Notes under the pieces: model-generated | Told to the model about the DNA's origin: nothing | The model's database searches: none | Seen by the model: the letters and a program-made list of their open reading frames with translations, nothing else | Program-made: the position numbers and the translations under genes | NCBI GenBank assembly: GCA_900316515.1 | Contig: ONDE01000007.1 | Location: 1 to 64,000 of the forward strand | Direction: 5' to 3' | Length of the DNA: 64,000 nt | Source of the DNA: an uncultured Bacteroidales bacterium | GTDB taxonomy: Bacteria; Bacteroidota; Bacteroidia; Bacteroidales; P3 | Shown: positions 41,085-49,529 of the stretch, piece after piece | Numbering within the stretch: position 1 is the first letter of the stretch | How the letters are laid out: each line of letters opens with the position of its first letter

Positions 41085-42749
41085 ATGAAAAAAGCCGACT
41101 TACTCTTTATTACAACCGCATTGTGCATCAGCTTCGGCAGCATGGCGCAGGATGTGGTAACCCCATGTCCCCAGGTGCTCATCGACCAGAAGTACGACCA
41201 TATCGTTTCGCCCGAATACCAGCAGCAGGGCTGGGACACGGTGGTGACATGCCAGAATCAGGAGATCACGCTCACCGCCGAACCATATATCCCTGTAAAA
41301 TTTTTCAACGGCACCTATGCCGTCGAGGAGATTCCCTACAACCCTGCCGACACATCGTTCAGCCTCGGAACACGTATGCCCATCGGCACCGACGACGTGT
41401 TTGCCAACACCCATACTCCAATCCCATTTCCTTTCTACTTCTTTGGCATCCGCAAAGATCAATTCAACATCGGCGCCAACGGCCTGGTGACATTCTGCAG
41501 CCCGGCAGATTTCGGATCTGGCAACTATTGTCCATACGGCTTCCGTTCGCAAAACCAGATACCCTGGGACGGAACTGAAAACCATATAGATCCTTTTCAG
41601 AGTTATTCGGCCAGAATGCGCGATGCCATATATGGCGTGATGCAAGACATCCATCCCGGTCACTTCGTAGGCTCGGAGACAAACAGGGTTGACGGCATCT
41701 TCTACGGCATTCAGGACGAGTATCCATGCCGCAAAATCGTCTGCTCGTTTAAAGAAGCGCCCAACTATGGCGATGTTAGCGATAAAAGCACATACCAGAT
41801 TGTATGCTACGAAGGGACAAACATCATTGAGGTACATGTCAAGCAGCGCCGTTGCTGCCCGACAACTTCCGATGCCCTCATCGGCATCCAGAACGCCACA
41901 GGCCTGCCTCAGCAACCTGGCGCTGTCGGCGAACCGAACCACTATGTACAAAACGGCTCTCCGGCAGCCTTCTGGCCTGATGGATATAATGTTTTTACAT
42001 CCGAAATCGACTCCATGGCATTCCGCTTCACACCGCAGGGCAATACCATCTATAGCTGCATGTGGTACCGCATTTTCGACGATGGACGCGACTCCGTCAC
42101 CCTTACCACCAACACCAACGACACAAATGGCTACTACATACCTATGGGTGTCGACACAGACCATCCCACCCTTACCCAGGCTGTCGTACGTCCCAACACA
42201 CCGTCGCGTTATGTGCTGCAATTGAGTTTCCAGAATGCTGACAACGACTGGTACCGTCTCTACGACACCATCACCGTCGGCGTGGAAGCCACCCCTATCC
42301 TAATGCACGATTCCAGCATCATTGCCGAAGTGCACGACACCACCTACATCGAATTGCCAAGCACAGGGGCCGAGACAACGGGCTACGAAATTCACGACAC
42401 CACCTATGTCGTCGTGTACGACACTCTGGCAGTGACCGACACGACGGTTCTGGCTGGATGCGACACCATTGTATCGCACGGCATGATTGTCATCCATGAC
42501 ACCATCTATACCGTCCTCGGTGGCATCGAAGGGATTGATGGCGCTGATGTCCGAATCTTCAGACGCAACGGACAGTTGGTGGTCGAGGGTGCCGATGGCA
42601 GCACTATCGCACTCTACGACGCCGCCGGCCGCATTCAAGCCATCAAGCAATCCGGCAACCAAACAACGATATTCGACATCCCCGCCTCGGGTGTATACCT
42701 GATAAAGATAGGCACTGCCCCCGCCCGACGTATCATGGTGGTCAAATAA
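41085..42749 (+). CDS. Secreted protein with type IX secretion sorting domain
   Basis: 554 residues. Signal peptide ends FGSMAQ. The body has beta-rich segments including IPFPFYFFGIRKDQFNIGANGLVTF, a pattern seen in Bacteroidetes surface proteins, and a stretch of DTTY/DTI repeats (about 405-480). The last 75 residues (ADVRIFRRNGQLVVEGADGSTIALYDAAGRI ... ASGVYLIKI ... RRIMVVK) are a type A T9SS C-terminal domain, so the protein should be carried through the outer membrane and attached to the surface. Substrate or ligand unknown. Confidence 0.8.
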   Translation: MKKADLLFITTALCISFGSMAQDVVTPCPQVLIDQKYDHIVSPEYQQQGWDTVVTCQNQEITLTAEPYIPVKFFNGTYAVEEIPYNPADTSFSLGTRMPIGTDDVFANTHTPIPFPFYFFGIRKDQFNIGANGLVTFCSPADFGSGNYCPYGFRSQNQIPWDGTENHIDPFQSYSARMRDAIYGVMQDIHPGHFVGSETNRVDGIFYGIQDEYPCRKIVCSFKEAPNYGDVSDKSTYQIVCYEGTNIIEVHVKQRRCCPTTSDALIGIQNATGLPQQPGAVGEPNHYVQNGSPAAFWPDGYNVFTSEIDSMAFRFTPQGNTIYSCMWYRIFDDGRDSVTLTTNTNDTNGYYIPMGVDTDHPTLTQAVVRPNTPSRYVLQLSFQNADNDWYRLYDTITVGVEATPILMHDSSIIAEVHDTTYIELPSTGAETTGYEIHDTTYVVVYDTLAVTDTTVLAGCDTIVSHGMIVIHDTIYTVLGGIEGIDGADVRIFRRNGQLVVEGADGSTIALYDAAGRIQAIKQSGNQTTIFDIPASGVYLIKIGTAPARRIMVVK

Positions 42750-42810
42750 CCAGACCTTATTACGGAGCGCCGCCATGGCCTGTTTTCGATGCCTTCCGTC
42801 AGCCTAATGA

Positions 42811-42837
42811 TTCCCCGCACGCTTATGTGGCGGGGAA
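42811..42837. other. Hairpin in the intergenic region after the T9SS cargo gene
   Basis: TTCCCCGC and GCGGGGAA around an 11-base loop. Could help end transcription of the upstream gene although no strong T run follows. Confidence 0.5.
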
Positions 42838-42846
42838 ACTTCAAAA

Positions 42847-42877
42847 AAAGAAGCCAGCGAGATTCGCTGGCTTCTTT
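42847..42877. terminator. Bidirectional terminator
   Basis: Perfect 14-bp stem AAAGAAGCCAGCGA / TCGCTGGCTTCTTT around GAT. On the reverse strand it is followed by seven T, placing it just after the T9SS remnant. Confidence 0.8.
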
Positions 42878-42894
42878 ATTCATACGTCGCCTGG

Positions 42895-42975
42895 CTATCG
42901 TTTCAGCAGCTTGGCAGTTCCTGCGGATGTGCTTAGCAGATAAAGCCCTGGGGCCAGTCCCAGCCTGCCATCTCT
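42895..42975 (-). pseudogene. Remnant of a T9SS C-terminal sorting domain
   Basis: Reverse frame reads GRDGRLGLAPGLYLLSTSAGTAKLLKR then stop, the characteristic end of a type A sorting domain. No continuing upstream frame exists, so this is the surviving 3' end of a deleted cargo gene with its terminator (42847-42877). Confidence 0.7.
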
Positions 42976-43127
42976 TCCACGGTGGTGGCCATAACCATTG
43001 ATATGATGTATTTTTCAAAATGCAAAATAACTGATATTTTTTCTTTCCGCGCAAATAATGAATAAAAAGTTCTTTGTACATGTATTGTGACTGCCACACG
43101 GACTGCCATTTTGTCAGTCAGACTTGT

Positions 43128-43155
43128 AACTTGGAACATGAAACCTGAAACTTTA
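43128..43155 (+). repeat. Four 7-bp words (AACxTGA type)
   Basis: AACTTGG, AACATGA, AACCTGA, AACTTTA, flanked by ACTTGTAA (43122-43129) and TTACAAGT (43153-43160), an exact inverted pair. The 560-base region 42750-43310 contains no intact gene. Confidence 0.75.
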
Positions 43156-43201
43156 CAAGTTGGCACGGATGTTGTTGTATGATGGGTGTGAAAGTTCCAA
43201 C

Positions 43202-43266
43202 AGATTGGAAAAGATTGGAAAAGAAAGCTACGCAATCTGAATTCTTTTAGAATCTTTTAAAATCTG
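43202..43266 (+). repeat. 10-bp word palindrome upstream of dnaK
   Basis: AGATTGGAAA twice then AGAAAGC on the left; on the right the complementary class CTTTTAGAAT, CTTTTAAAAT. It occupies the dnaK leader. Confidence 0.8.
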
Positions 43267-43310
43267 AAGGAGATTAAGAAAAAGCAAACAAAAAAGAAAG
43301 GAACAATATT

Positions 43311-45248
43311 ATGGCAAAAATCATCGGAATCGACCTCGGCACAACCAACAGCTGTGTCAGCGTCATGGAAGGTAACGAACCAGTAGTTATCGCTAACAGC
43401 GAGGGCAACCGCACCACCCCCTCGGTGGTGGGCTTCCTCGAGAATGGCGACCGCAAGGTGGGCGACCCCGCCAAGCGTCAGGCCATCACCAACCCCCACA
43501 ACACCGTCTACAGCATCAAGCGCTTCATGGGCGAGACCTATGACCAGGTGGGCAAGGAGATTGAGGCTGTGCCCTACAAGGTGGTGCGCGGCAACAACAA
43601 CACTCCCTGCGTCGACATTAACGGTCGCCAGTACACCCCGCAGGAAATCAGCGCCATCGTGCTGCAGAAGATGAAGAAGACTGCCGAAGACTACCTCGGC
43701 ACCGAAGTTACGGAAGCTGTCATCACCGTCCCCGCCTACTTCAACGACAGCCAGCGTCAGGCCACCAAGGAGGCCGGCGAGATTGCAGGCCTCAAGGTGC
43801 GCCGTATCGTCAACGAGCCTACCGCTGCCGCACTGGCCTACGGCCTCGACAAGAAGGCCCAGGATATGAACGTGGCAGTGTTCGACCTCGGCGGCGGCAC
43901 GTTCGATATCAGCATCCTGAACCTCGGCGACGGCGTCTTCGAGGTGAAGAGCACCAACGGCAACACGCACCTCGGCGGCGACGACTTCGACCGCAAGATT
44001 ATCAACTGGATGGCCGACAGCTTCCAGAGCGACAAGGGCATCGACCTCCGCAAGGACCCCATGGCCATGCAGCGCCTGAAAGAGGCTGCCGAGAAGGCCA
44101 AGATTGAGCTCTCCAGCTCGATGGAGACCGAAATCAACCTGCCTTACATCACCGTGGCCGACGGCGTGCCGCAGCACCTGGTGATGAAGCTCACCCGCGC
44201 CAAGTTCGAGCAGCTCTGCGACGACCTTATCCGCGCCACCATCGAACCCTGCCGTCTGGCTATGCGCGATGCTGGCTTGAGCAACAGCGATATCAACGAG
44301 GTCATCCTCGTGGGCGGCTCCAGCCGTATCCCCGCCGTGCAGAAGAAGGTTGAAGAGTTCTTCGGCAAGGTGCCCAGCAAGGGTGTCAACCCCGACGAGG
44401 TGGTCGCCATCGGCGCCGCCATCCAGGGCGGTGTGCTCACCGGCGAAGTGAAGGACGTGCTGCTGCTTGATGTGACTCCTCTGTCGCTGGGTATCGAGAC
44501 CCTCGGCGGTGTGATGACCAAGCTCATCGACGCCAACACCACCATCCCCACCAAGAAGAGTCAGGTCTTCAGCACCGCTGCCGACAACCAGCCCGAGGTG
44601 GAAATCCACGTGCTGCAGGGCGAGCGCCCCATGGCCAACGACAACAAGACCATCGGCCGCTTCCACCTGGCCGGCATTCCGCCTGCACCGCGTGGAGTGC
44701 CCCAGATTGAGGTCACCTTCGACATCGACGCCAACGGCATCCTCAACGTCAGCGCCCTCGACAAGGCCACCGGCAAGAGCCAGAACATCCGCATTGAGGC
44801 CAGCAGCGGCTTGAGCGAAGAGGAGATCAAGCGCATGAAAGCCGAAGCCGAGGCCCATGCCGACGCCGACAAGAAGGCCAAGGAAGAGGTGGAGAAAATC
44901 AACAACGCCGACGGCATGATCTTCCAGAGCGAGAAGAACCTCAAGGACTACGGCGACAAGATTCCCGCCGACAAGAAGAACGCCATCGAGAGCGCCCTCA
45001 ACGAGCTGAAGGCCGCCCACAGCGCCCGCAACGTCCAGCAGATCGACGCCGCTATGGCCAAGATCAACGCTGCCTGGCAGGCCGCCAGCGAGGACATGTA
45101 CAAAGCCCAGCAGCAGGCCGGCGGTGCCAACCCCGGCGCCGGTTTCGACCCCAACAACATGGGTCAGCAAGGCAACCCCGGCGCAGGTCAGCAAGGCAAC
45201 AATCCCAACGACAACGTCACCGACGTGGACTACGAGGAAGTGAAGTAA
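43311..45248 (+). CDS. dnaK: Chaperone protein DnaK (Hsp70)
   Basis: 645 residues. All Hsp70 signatures are present: [12 protein letters not shown] (about 4-15), [14 protein letters not shown] (about 189-202), [14 protein letters not shown] (about 335-348), and the substrate-binding domain with a Gly/Asn/Gln-rich tail ending in TDVDYEEVK (EEVD-like). ATP-driven folding chaperone in the cytoplasm. No dnaJ or grpE is adjacent. The leader carries a 10-bp word palindrome, and a chain of hairpins follows the stop. Confidence 0.97.
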   Translation: MAKIIGIDLGTTNSCVSVMEGNEPVVIANSEGNRTTPSVVGFLENGDRKVGDPAKRQAITNPHNTVYSIKRFMGETYDQVGKEIEAVPYKVVRGNNNTPCVDINGRQYTPQEISAIVLQKMKKTAEDYLGTEVTEAVITVPAYFNDSQRQATKEAGEIAGLKVRRIVNEPTAAALAYGLDKKAQDMNVAVFDLGGGTFDISILNLGDGVFEVKSTNGNTHLGGDDFDRKIINWMADSFQSDKGIDLRKDPMAMQRLKEAAEKAKIELSSSMETEINLPYITVADGVPQHLVMKLTRAKFEQLCDDLIRATIEPCRLAMRDAGLSNSDINEVILVGGSSRIPAVQKKVEEFFGKVPSKGVNPDEVVAIGAAIQGGVLTGEVKDVLLLDVTPLSLGIETLGGVMTKLIDANTTIPTKKSQVFSTAADNQPEVEIHVLQGERPMANDNKTIGRFHLAGIPPAPRGVPQIEVTFDIDANGILNVSALDKATGKSQNIRIEASSGLSEEEIKRMKAEAEAHADADKKAKEEVEKINNADGMIFQSEKNLKDYGDKIPADKKNAIESALNELKAAHSARNVQQIDAAMAKINAAWQAASEDMYKAQQQAGGANPGAGFDPNNMGQQGNPGAGQQGNNPNDNVTDVDYEEVK

Positions 45249-45343
45249 AGAGCCGGTGGCTCTTTACGATAGCGAAGCGGAGAAAGACACCCTCGCGGTG
45301 TCTGCGGTCCAAAAGGACCGCCCCGCGGATTCGAATACCGCGG
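45246..45343 (+). other. Four consecutive short hairpins after dnaK
   Basis: Stem-loops at 45246-45266 (TAAAGAGCC/GGCTCTTTA, including the stop codon), 45285-45303 (AGACACC/GGTGTCT), 45304-45321 (GCGGTCC/GGACCGC) and 45323-45343 (CCGCGG/CCGCGG), almost end to end. None has a T run. Confidence 0.75.
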
Positions 45344-45361
45344 AACAACTCTGCCAATAAC

Positions 45362-45399
45362 AAGAAAGAGGCGCAATCAAATGATTGCGCCTCTTTCTT
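45362..45399. terminator. Strong terminator downstream of dnaK
   Basis: Perfect 17-bp stem AAGAAAGAGGCGCAATC with its complement around AAAT; T-rich right arm. Confidence 0.85.
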
Positions 45400-45407
45400 A
45401 TTGCTAT

Positions 45408-45467
45408 GCGGAGAAAAGTTGTGTATTCTCCGCAAAAAAAGCGGAGAATAGTTGTCGTATTCTCCGC
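45408..45467. repeat. Duplicated GCGGAGAA...TTCTCCGC hairpins
   Basis: Two hairpins (45408-45433 and 45441-45467) with the same 8-base arms, separated by seven A. The rest of 45468-45680 holds only a ghost leader (45625-45665). Confidence 0.75.
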
Positions 45468-45624
45468 ACCGACGGCGGTGGCCGCAGCACGGGATATGAG
45501 TTGATAAAGTGATAACAATGACAGAAGCGCTTCTGTTTTTTTATGCAATTTTTCTTGCATCATTACAAAGGACTGTCGCAGCACTGAAAGTTGACTTTGT
45601 AATGATGCGAAGTGTGTTTTCTCA

Positions 45625-45665
45625 TTTTTCGTGTATCGTGTTATTCTGTCGGCTCTTCAGTTTTA
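45625..45665 (-). repeat. Third, geneless copy of the lipoprotein leader
   Basis: 41 bases matching 46142-46182 with two differences (AT versus GC). In the other two copies it sits directly before a lipoprotein ATG; here only a 20-codon frame follows. Confidence 0.75.
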
Positions 45666-45680
45666 TCCACCAATAATGTA

Positions 45681-46142
45681 TCAGATTTTCTTAAATTCCA
45701 TCCAGAGTCGCTCTAAATAATTAGCATCGTGGTCTGGAATTTCACCATCGTAGTTGTACGAAAGTATTAATTCTTTTTTGACAAGTTTCTCGATTTGAAA
45801 TTTCTTTACTCCCCCAATACCCCCTCCAAATACTAGATATCCGTCGCGCACAACATATCTATCTTGATTTTCGTGAACTTCCCCATTCATGTACGCCCAT
45901 GTGTAGACTATTCCATCTTTTGTAAATTTCATTTTTTCTTCGAAATCATCGGGATATTCGTCAGAAGTTCCTGTTAGACGGTAAATACTACCGTTATCGT
46001 CGATTTCAACACTAGTTGATGTCAAGTACGCAAGTTTCCATTCACCAACAATCAGGTCTTCGTCGTCTTTGGAACAGGATGTTGTTATCATTCCCAATGT
46101 CGCGATGCAAAGCACCATTGCAAAAAACTTCATTTTCTTCAT
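45681..46142 (-). CDS. Lipocalin-like lipoprotein (copy 1)
   Basis: 153 residues: signal MKKMKFFAMVLCIATLGMITTSC with lipobox, SKDDED linker, then a VGEWKLAYL start typical of lipocalin-like domains in Bacteroidetes lipoproteins. Paralogue of the next gene upstream, with the same signal peptide design (FxAxxLCIATLG) and a shared 41-base leader. Function unknown. AT-rich. Confidence 0.75.
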   Translation of the reverse strand: MKKMKFFAMVLCIATLGMITTSCSKDDEDLIVGEWKLAYLTSTSVEIDDNGSIYRLTGTSDEYPDDFEEKMKFTKDGIVYTWAYMNGEVHENQDRYVVRDGYLVFGGGIGGVKKFQIEKLVKKELILSYNYDGEIPDHDANYLERLWMEFKKI

Positions 46143-46182
46143 TTTTCGTGTGCCGTGTTATTCTGTCGGCTCTTCAGTTTTA
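46142..46182 (-). repeat. Lipoprotein leader repeat, copy 2
   Basis: Direct repeat of 45625-45665; reverse strand reads AAAACTGAAGAGCCGACAG and onward to the ATG of copy 1. Confidence 0.8.
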
Positions 46183-46185
46183 AGG

Positions 46186-46605
46186 TTAAGAACGTTTCAA
46201 TGTTTCAATGATGGTGATTGTATATGGATTTGCTTCGTTCTCTCTCGTTCTGACAATTTTTCTTTTCAATACATTGTCTGACAGCGAAAGAATCTCATGA
46301 ATATCATATCTGCTGTTGTCATTATAAAGGACTCCTACCCTGTCGTCATCGATTCTTTCCCACTTTCCCACCAGTTCTGTTATGTCATAATAGTCTCCAT
46401 TTTCTGCATAACAGTAACCACATCTATCTGCCTGATAAGTGTAAGTTTCTCCATTAGAATAATCATACGTGATTGTTCCGTCAATACATTGCCAATTGCC
46501 GACAATTGGGTCTGTATCCTTGTCCTTGTCTTTGGAACATGACACAGCAAGTCCCAACGTCGCAATACATAGCAACGCTACAAATGCTTTTATTTTTTTC
46601 TTCAT
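46186..46605 (-). CDS. Lipocalin-like lipoprotein (copy 2)
   Basis: 139 residues from the ATG at 46605 (MKKKIKAFVALLCIATLGLAVSC). The open frame continues upstream to 46746 but that part is read from the structured RNA and its terminator, so the later start is right. After the lipobox comes SKDKDKDTDPIVGNWQCIDG, the lipocalin-like entry. Tandem paralogue of 45681-46142. Confidence 0.75.
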   Translation of the reverse strand: MKKKIKAFVALLCIATLGLAVSCSKDKDKDTDPIVGNWQCIDGTITYDYSNGETYTYQADRCGYCYAENGDYYDITELVGKWERIDDDRVGVLYNDNSRYDIHEILSLSDNVLKRKIVRTRENEANPYTITIIETLKRS

Positions 46606-46644
46606 GTTGTTTGTGGCGGTTTTATCCTGTTGCCTCTTCAGTTT

Positions 46645-46948
46645 TATTATGATTAAATAAAATTTCGGCTCCCAGCCATTGAGCCGGAAGCCGATGTTTG
46701 AATAAGGGACATAAAGAAAGGCGTAAATTCTTTCTTTGGTAGCCACTTATTTGTAAGGTGGGTGTCTGGAAAAACCCTTGGAATAAATAAGTGCTGAAAG
46801 GAATTCACGCCATGCGTGAACTTCCGCAACCTTATCCTCATTCCAGTGCAAGTTTCCAGACTTTACCTTACGAGAACAAGAGCGTCCGCTCAATTATGTC
46901 TTTTGTTTTCTATTTCTGCGTTTATGTCATATTGTTTGTTTTCGTTTC
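46645..46948 (-). ncRNA. Structured RNA candidate with its own promoter and terminator
   Basis: On the reverse strand a TATCTTTG box (46955-46962) would start transcription near 46948. The RNA could form a long stem pairing 46753-46784 with 46840-46871 (GTAAGG, GTCTGGAAA and GGAAT blocks complementary), enclosing a hairpin at 46799-46826 (GGCGTGAATTCC). Competing pairs exist: 46720-46730 with 46801-46811 and 46743-46752 with 46783-46793. It ends in a GC stem CGGCTTCC/GGGAGCCG (46667-46694) followed by AAATTTTATTT. A free-standing ncRNA of about 280 nt or a leader for the lipoproteins; 6S RNA or a Bacteroidales-specific family such as Bacteroidales-1 are guesses. Confidence 0.55.
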
Positions 46949-46954
46949 ACGCTG

Positions 46955-46962
46955 CAAAGATA
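46955..46962 (-). promoter_or_regulatory. Bacteroidetes -7 box for the structured RNA
   Basis: Reverse strand TATCTTTG, followed by CAGCG. Confidence 0.6.
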
Positions 46963-47014
46963 CGTATTTATTTCCGATTTCTGAAAAATATTTTATTATA
47001 TTCAAGAAAAGTTG

Positions 47015-47022
47015 TATTTTTG
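47015..47022 (+). promoter_or_regulatory. Bacteroidetes -7 box for the AbiE pair
   Basis: TATTTTTG 23 bases before ATG 47046. Confidence 0.6.
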
Positions 47023-47045
47023 CAACGTTTCTTGATTGAAATAAA

Positions 47046-47666
47046 ATGACGTATCTGCAGTTTAGAGAACAGTGGCGTAAGGTGGGATGTTTCAACATAT
47101 ATCAGCTTCGCGCGTGGAAAGAGAACTTCGATCGCACCAATCTTAGCCGATGGGTGAAGCAGGGCTATTTGCTCAAAATCCGGCAAGATTGGTATGCTTT
47201 TAGCGACATTTTATCCGAACCCGAGGCGGCCAGATATATCGCCTACAAGATTTATCAACCGTCATACATCAGCCTTCATTCGGCATTGTCCATCTACGGA
47301 ATAATCCCCGAGGCTGTATCAAGGATTACTTCTGTTACCACCAACCGCACAACAGCCTACAGCAATGCCCTGGGAGAGTTCAGCTATCAATCCATAAAGC
47401 CGGAGATGTATTTTGGGTACAAGCAGGTGCCCGTGGCATACGGTGGGTTCTACCAGCTGGCATTGCCGGAAAAGGCTATCATAGATTTGCTGTATCTGTA
47501 TCCGGAGTACAATACCGAAGAGAGTTTGCTCGACCTACGGTTTGATGAATGGTGGATGCAGAACGAGTTGGGCAAGGAACGTCTCTTGGCTTTTGCTGCC
47601 CAATGCGGGAAGAAGAGTATTCAAAACAGGGTTGAATTATTATTAAAAACCTATTGCCATGATTGA
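47046..47666 (+). CDS. AbiEi-type antitoxin / transcriptional regulator
   Basis: 206 residues. N-terminal winged-helix-like region (FNIYQLRAWKENFDRTNLSRWVKQGYLLKIRQDWYAF, about 15-52) and the AbiEi-typical PSYISLHSALSIYGIIPE plus LPEKAIIDLLYLYP. In this type IV system the antitoxin represses the operon and counteracts the nucleotidyltransferase toxin without direct contact. Stop overlaps the next start by eight bases. Confidence 0.82.
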   Translation: MTYLQFREQWRKVGCFNIYQLRAWKENFDRTNLSRWVKQGYLLKIRQDWYAFSDILSEPEAARYIAYKIYQPSYISLHSALSIYGIIPEAVSRITSVTTNRTTAYSNALGEFSYQSIKPEMYFGYKQVPVAYGGFYQLALPEKAIIDLLYLYPEYNTEESLLDLRFDEWWMQNELGKERLLAFAAQCGKKSIQNRVELLLKTYCHD

Positions 47667-48459
47667 CATACAATCCCTATTACCGTATTATCCTCAAGCA
47701 ATTGCGGAGCAGGCCTCTTTTCATAAGCATATCCTTAAGGAATATATCGAATTGCTGGCATTGGAGCATCTTTCGCAAACGCCCTATGCGGCAAAGATTG
47801 TATTTATCGGTGGAACCAACTTGCGCATTATCCACGGCATCGACCGATTCTCGGAAGACCTTGACTTCGACTGCAAAGATCTTTCGGAAGAAGAGTTCCT
47901 AAAGATGACAGATATGTTGGTGGACTATCTCCGTGGGAATGGGTTGCAGGTGGAACTCCGCGACAAAGACAATCCCAAACTAACGGCATTCCGTCGCAAT
48001 ATCTATTTCCCCGGATTGTTGTTTGATATGAACCTGACGGGTCATCGTGAGGAACGCTTCCTGATGAAGATTGAAGCGCAAGATCAAAACGTTATGTATA
48101 CACCACAGACGGCCATCGTCAATCGTTGTGGCTTCATGTTTCCTATATCGGTACCACCCAAAGAGGTATTGTTGTCGATGAAGCTATCTGCCTTGCTTGC
48201 ACGCGCCAAGGGAAGAGACTTCTACGACACCATATTTCTTTGGCAACAAGTTGAACCTGACTATAAATTTCTGAGTGAACGCAATGGAATAACCACGCCT
48301 GATGAATTGAAATTAGCACTATACAACAAACTATCAACAATAGATTTGAAGCAGAAGCAGCGAGATTTCGAGCACCTATTGTTCAATCCATCTCGCAGCA
48401 AACAGATACTGCTTTTTCCGGCTTTTATCGATGGCAAGTTACAATGCAACATCAAATGA
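47659..48459 (+). CDS. AbiEii/AbiGii-type nucleotidyltransferase toxin
   Basis: 266 residues with the DNA-polymerase-beta-like signature of the family: FIGGTNLRIIHGIDRFSEDLDFD (about 49-71), then RMxMKI-like FLMKIEAQ and MKLSALLARAKGRDFYDTIFL (Lys and Asp of motifs III-IV). AbiEii toxins transfer nucleotides to tRNA or other RNA and can abort phage infection. All motif residues are present, so the system looks intact. Confidence 0.85.
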   Translation: MIDIQSLLPYYPQAIAEQASFHKHILKEYIELLALEHLSQTPYAAKIVFIGGTNLRIIHGIDRFSEDLDFDCKDLSEEEFLKMTDMLVDYLRGNGLQVELRDKDNPKLTAFRRNIYFPGLLFDMNLTGHREERFLMKIEAQDQNVMYTPQTAIVNRCGFMFPISVPPKEVLLSMKLSALLARAKGRDFYDTIFLWQQVEPDYKFLSERNGITTPDELKLALYNKLSTIDLKQKQRDFEHLLFNPSRSKQILLFPAFIDGKLQCNIK

Positions 48460-48476
48460 ATAGAAACTTAGTAATC

Positions 48477-49517
48477 ATGAAACATACGAAGACCTTTATA
48501 CTCCTTGCCTTTGCGGCATTTCTGCTGTTTGCCTGCAGCAAGGAGGAAACGACGCCGGAACCGCAACAGCCTGCCGTGCCACAGATTATCCTCGACACCG
48601 ACATCGCCAGTTCGACCGACGATCTCTTCGCCATGCAGCTGCTCTACCGCTATGCCGCTCAGGGTCGCTGCAACCTGCTGGGCGTGGTAGTGGACCGCAT
48701 GGGCGACACCAATGCTGCCGTCGCCGACCTGATGAACAACTACTACGGCTTCCCCACCCTGCCCATCGGGCTGGAACGCAACGGCACCTACGAACGCTTC
48801 GGTTATATCAACTACACGCCCATCGCTCAGGCCACCGACACAAACGGCAACCTGTTGTTCGCCCGCACCTACAGCGACTATTCGTCGCTCCCCGACGGCT
48901 ACGTCCTCTACCGCCAACTGCTGGCCAACGCCCCCAACGGCAGCGTCACCATCATGCTCACCGGCATCGCTTCGACGATAGCCAACCTCCTCACCTCCGG
49001 TGCCGACCAGTATTCGCCGCTTTCGGGCGTGGAGCTGGTGCGCCGCAAGGTGAAACGGCTCTACTTCATGGCCACCAAGCTGGAGCCCGGCAGCGAGCAG
49101 GAAGTCAGCCCCGGATACAACATGATGATGCATCCTGAAGCGACAAGCACACTGCTGGAAATGTGGCCCGACGACGTCGACGTCATCATCTCGCCCAGTG
49201 CGCCAGGCAACATGGTTGAATATGCACCCGAACAGGTGATCAGCGACATCGACTGGACCGACATACATCCGATAAAACAGATATACCTGCGGTTTGACTG
49301 TAACACAGGGCAACGTATGTGGGACCCCATGCTCCCGCTGCAGGAGATTGAGGGCGACAGCCTGATAGCCCTCTCGCCCCGCGGACGTATAAGCGTCGGC
49401 GCCGATAACAAGGTCAGCTTCTCCGCCGACCTTGACGGCAACTACCGCTACCAAATCGCTGGCGACGAAGCATGGGCAGAGCGCATGCTGAATCTGATAC
49501 GTGCATCAAACCGATAG
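48477..49517 (+). CDS. Nucleoside hydrolase-like lipoprotein
   Basis: 346 residues from ATG 48477 (MKHTKTFILLAFAAFLLFAC), giving a lipobox; a start at 48444 inside the toxin gene is unlikely. After a short linker comes IILDTDIASSTDDLFAMQLL, close to the DTDxGxDxDD calcium site of inosine-uridine hydrolases but with Ala-Ser-Ser replacing parts of it. ITIMLTGIASTIANLL matches the second family motif. It may act on nucleosides outside the cell, or be a non-catalytic relative. Confidence 0.7.
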   Translation: MKHTKTFILLAFAAFLLFACSKEETTPEPQQPAVPQIILDTDIASSTDDLFAMQLLYRYAAQGRCNLLGVVVDRMGDTNAAVADLMNNYYGFPTLPIGLERNGTYERFGYINYTPIAQATDTNGNLLFARTYSDYSSLPDGYVLYRQLLANAPNGSVTIMLTGIASTIANLLTSGADQYSPLSGVELVRRKVKRLYFMATKLEPGSEQEVSPGYNMMMHPEATSTLLEMWPDDVDVIISPSAPGNMVEYAPEQVISDIDWTDIHPIKQIYLRFDCNTGQRMWDPMLPLQEIEGDSLIALSPRGRISVGADNKVSFSADLDGNYRYQIAGDEAWAERMLNLIRASNR

Positions 49518-49529
49518 AGAGGTTTAATA

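Noticed and set aside
42635..43099. 154-residue reverse open frame across the T9SS gene end
   Set aside because: It runs through the terminator and repeat region in a frame that does not match the sorting-domain remnant; no motif or start signal supports it.
46606..46746. N-terminal extension of lipoprotein copy 2
   Set aside because: The extension would be read from the structured RNA and its terminator, and would bury the lipoprotein signal peptide 47 residues inside.
46791..47049. Two forward open frames of about 80 residues before the AbiE pair
   Set aside because: They are antisense to the structured RNA and have no domain; explained by RNA conservation.
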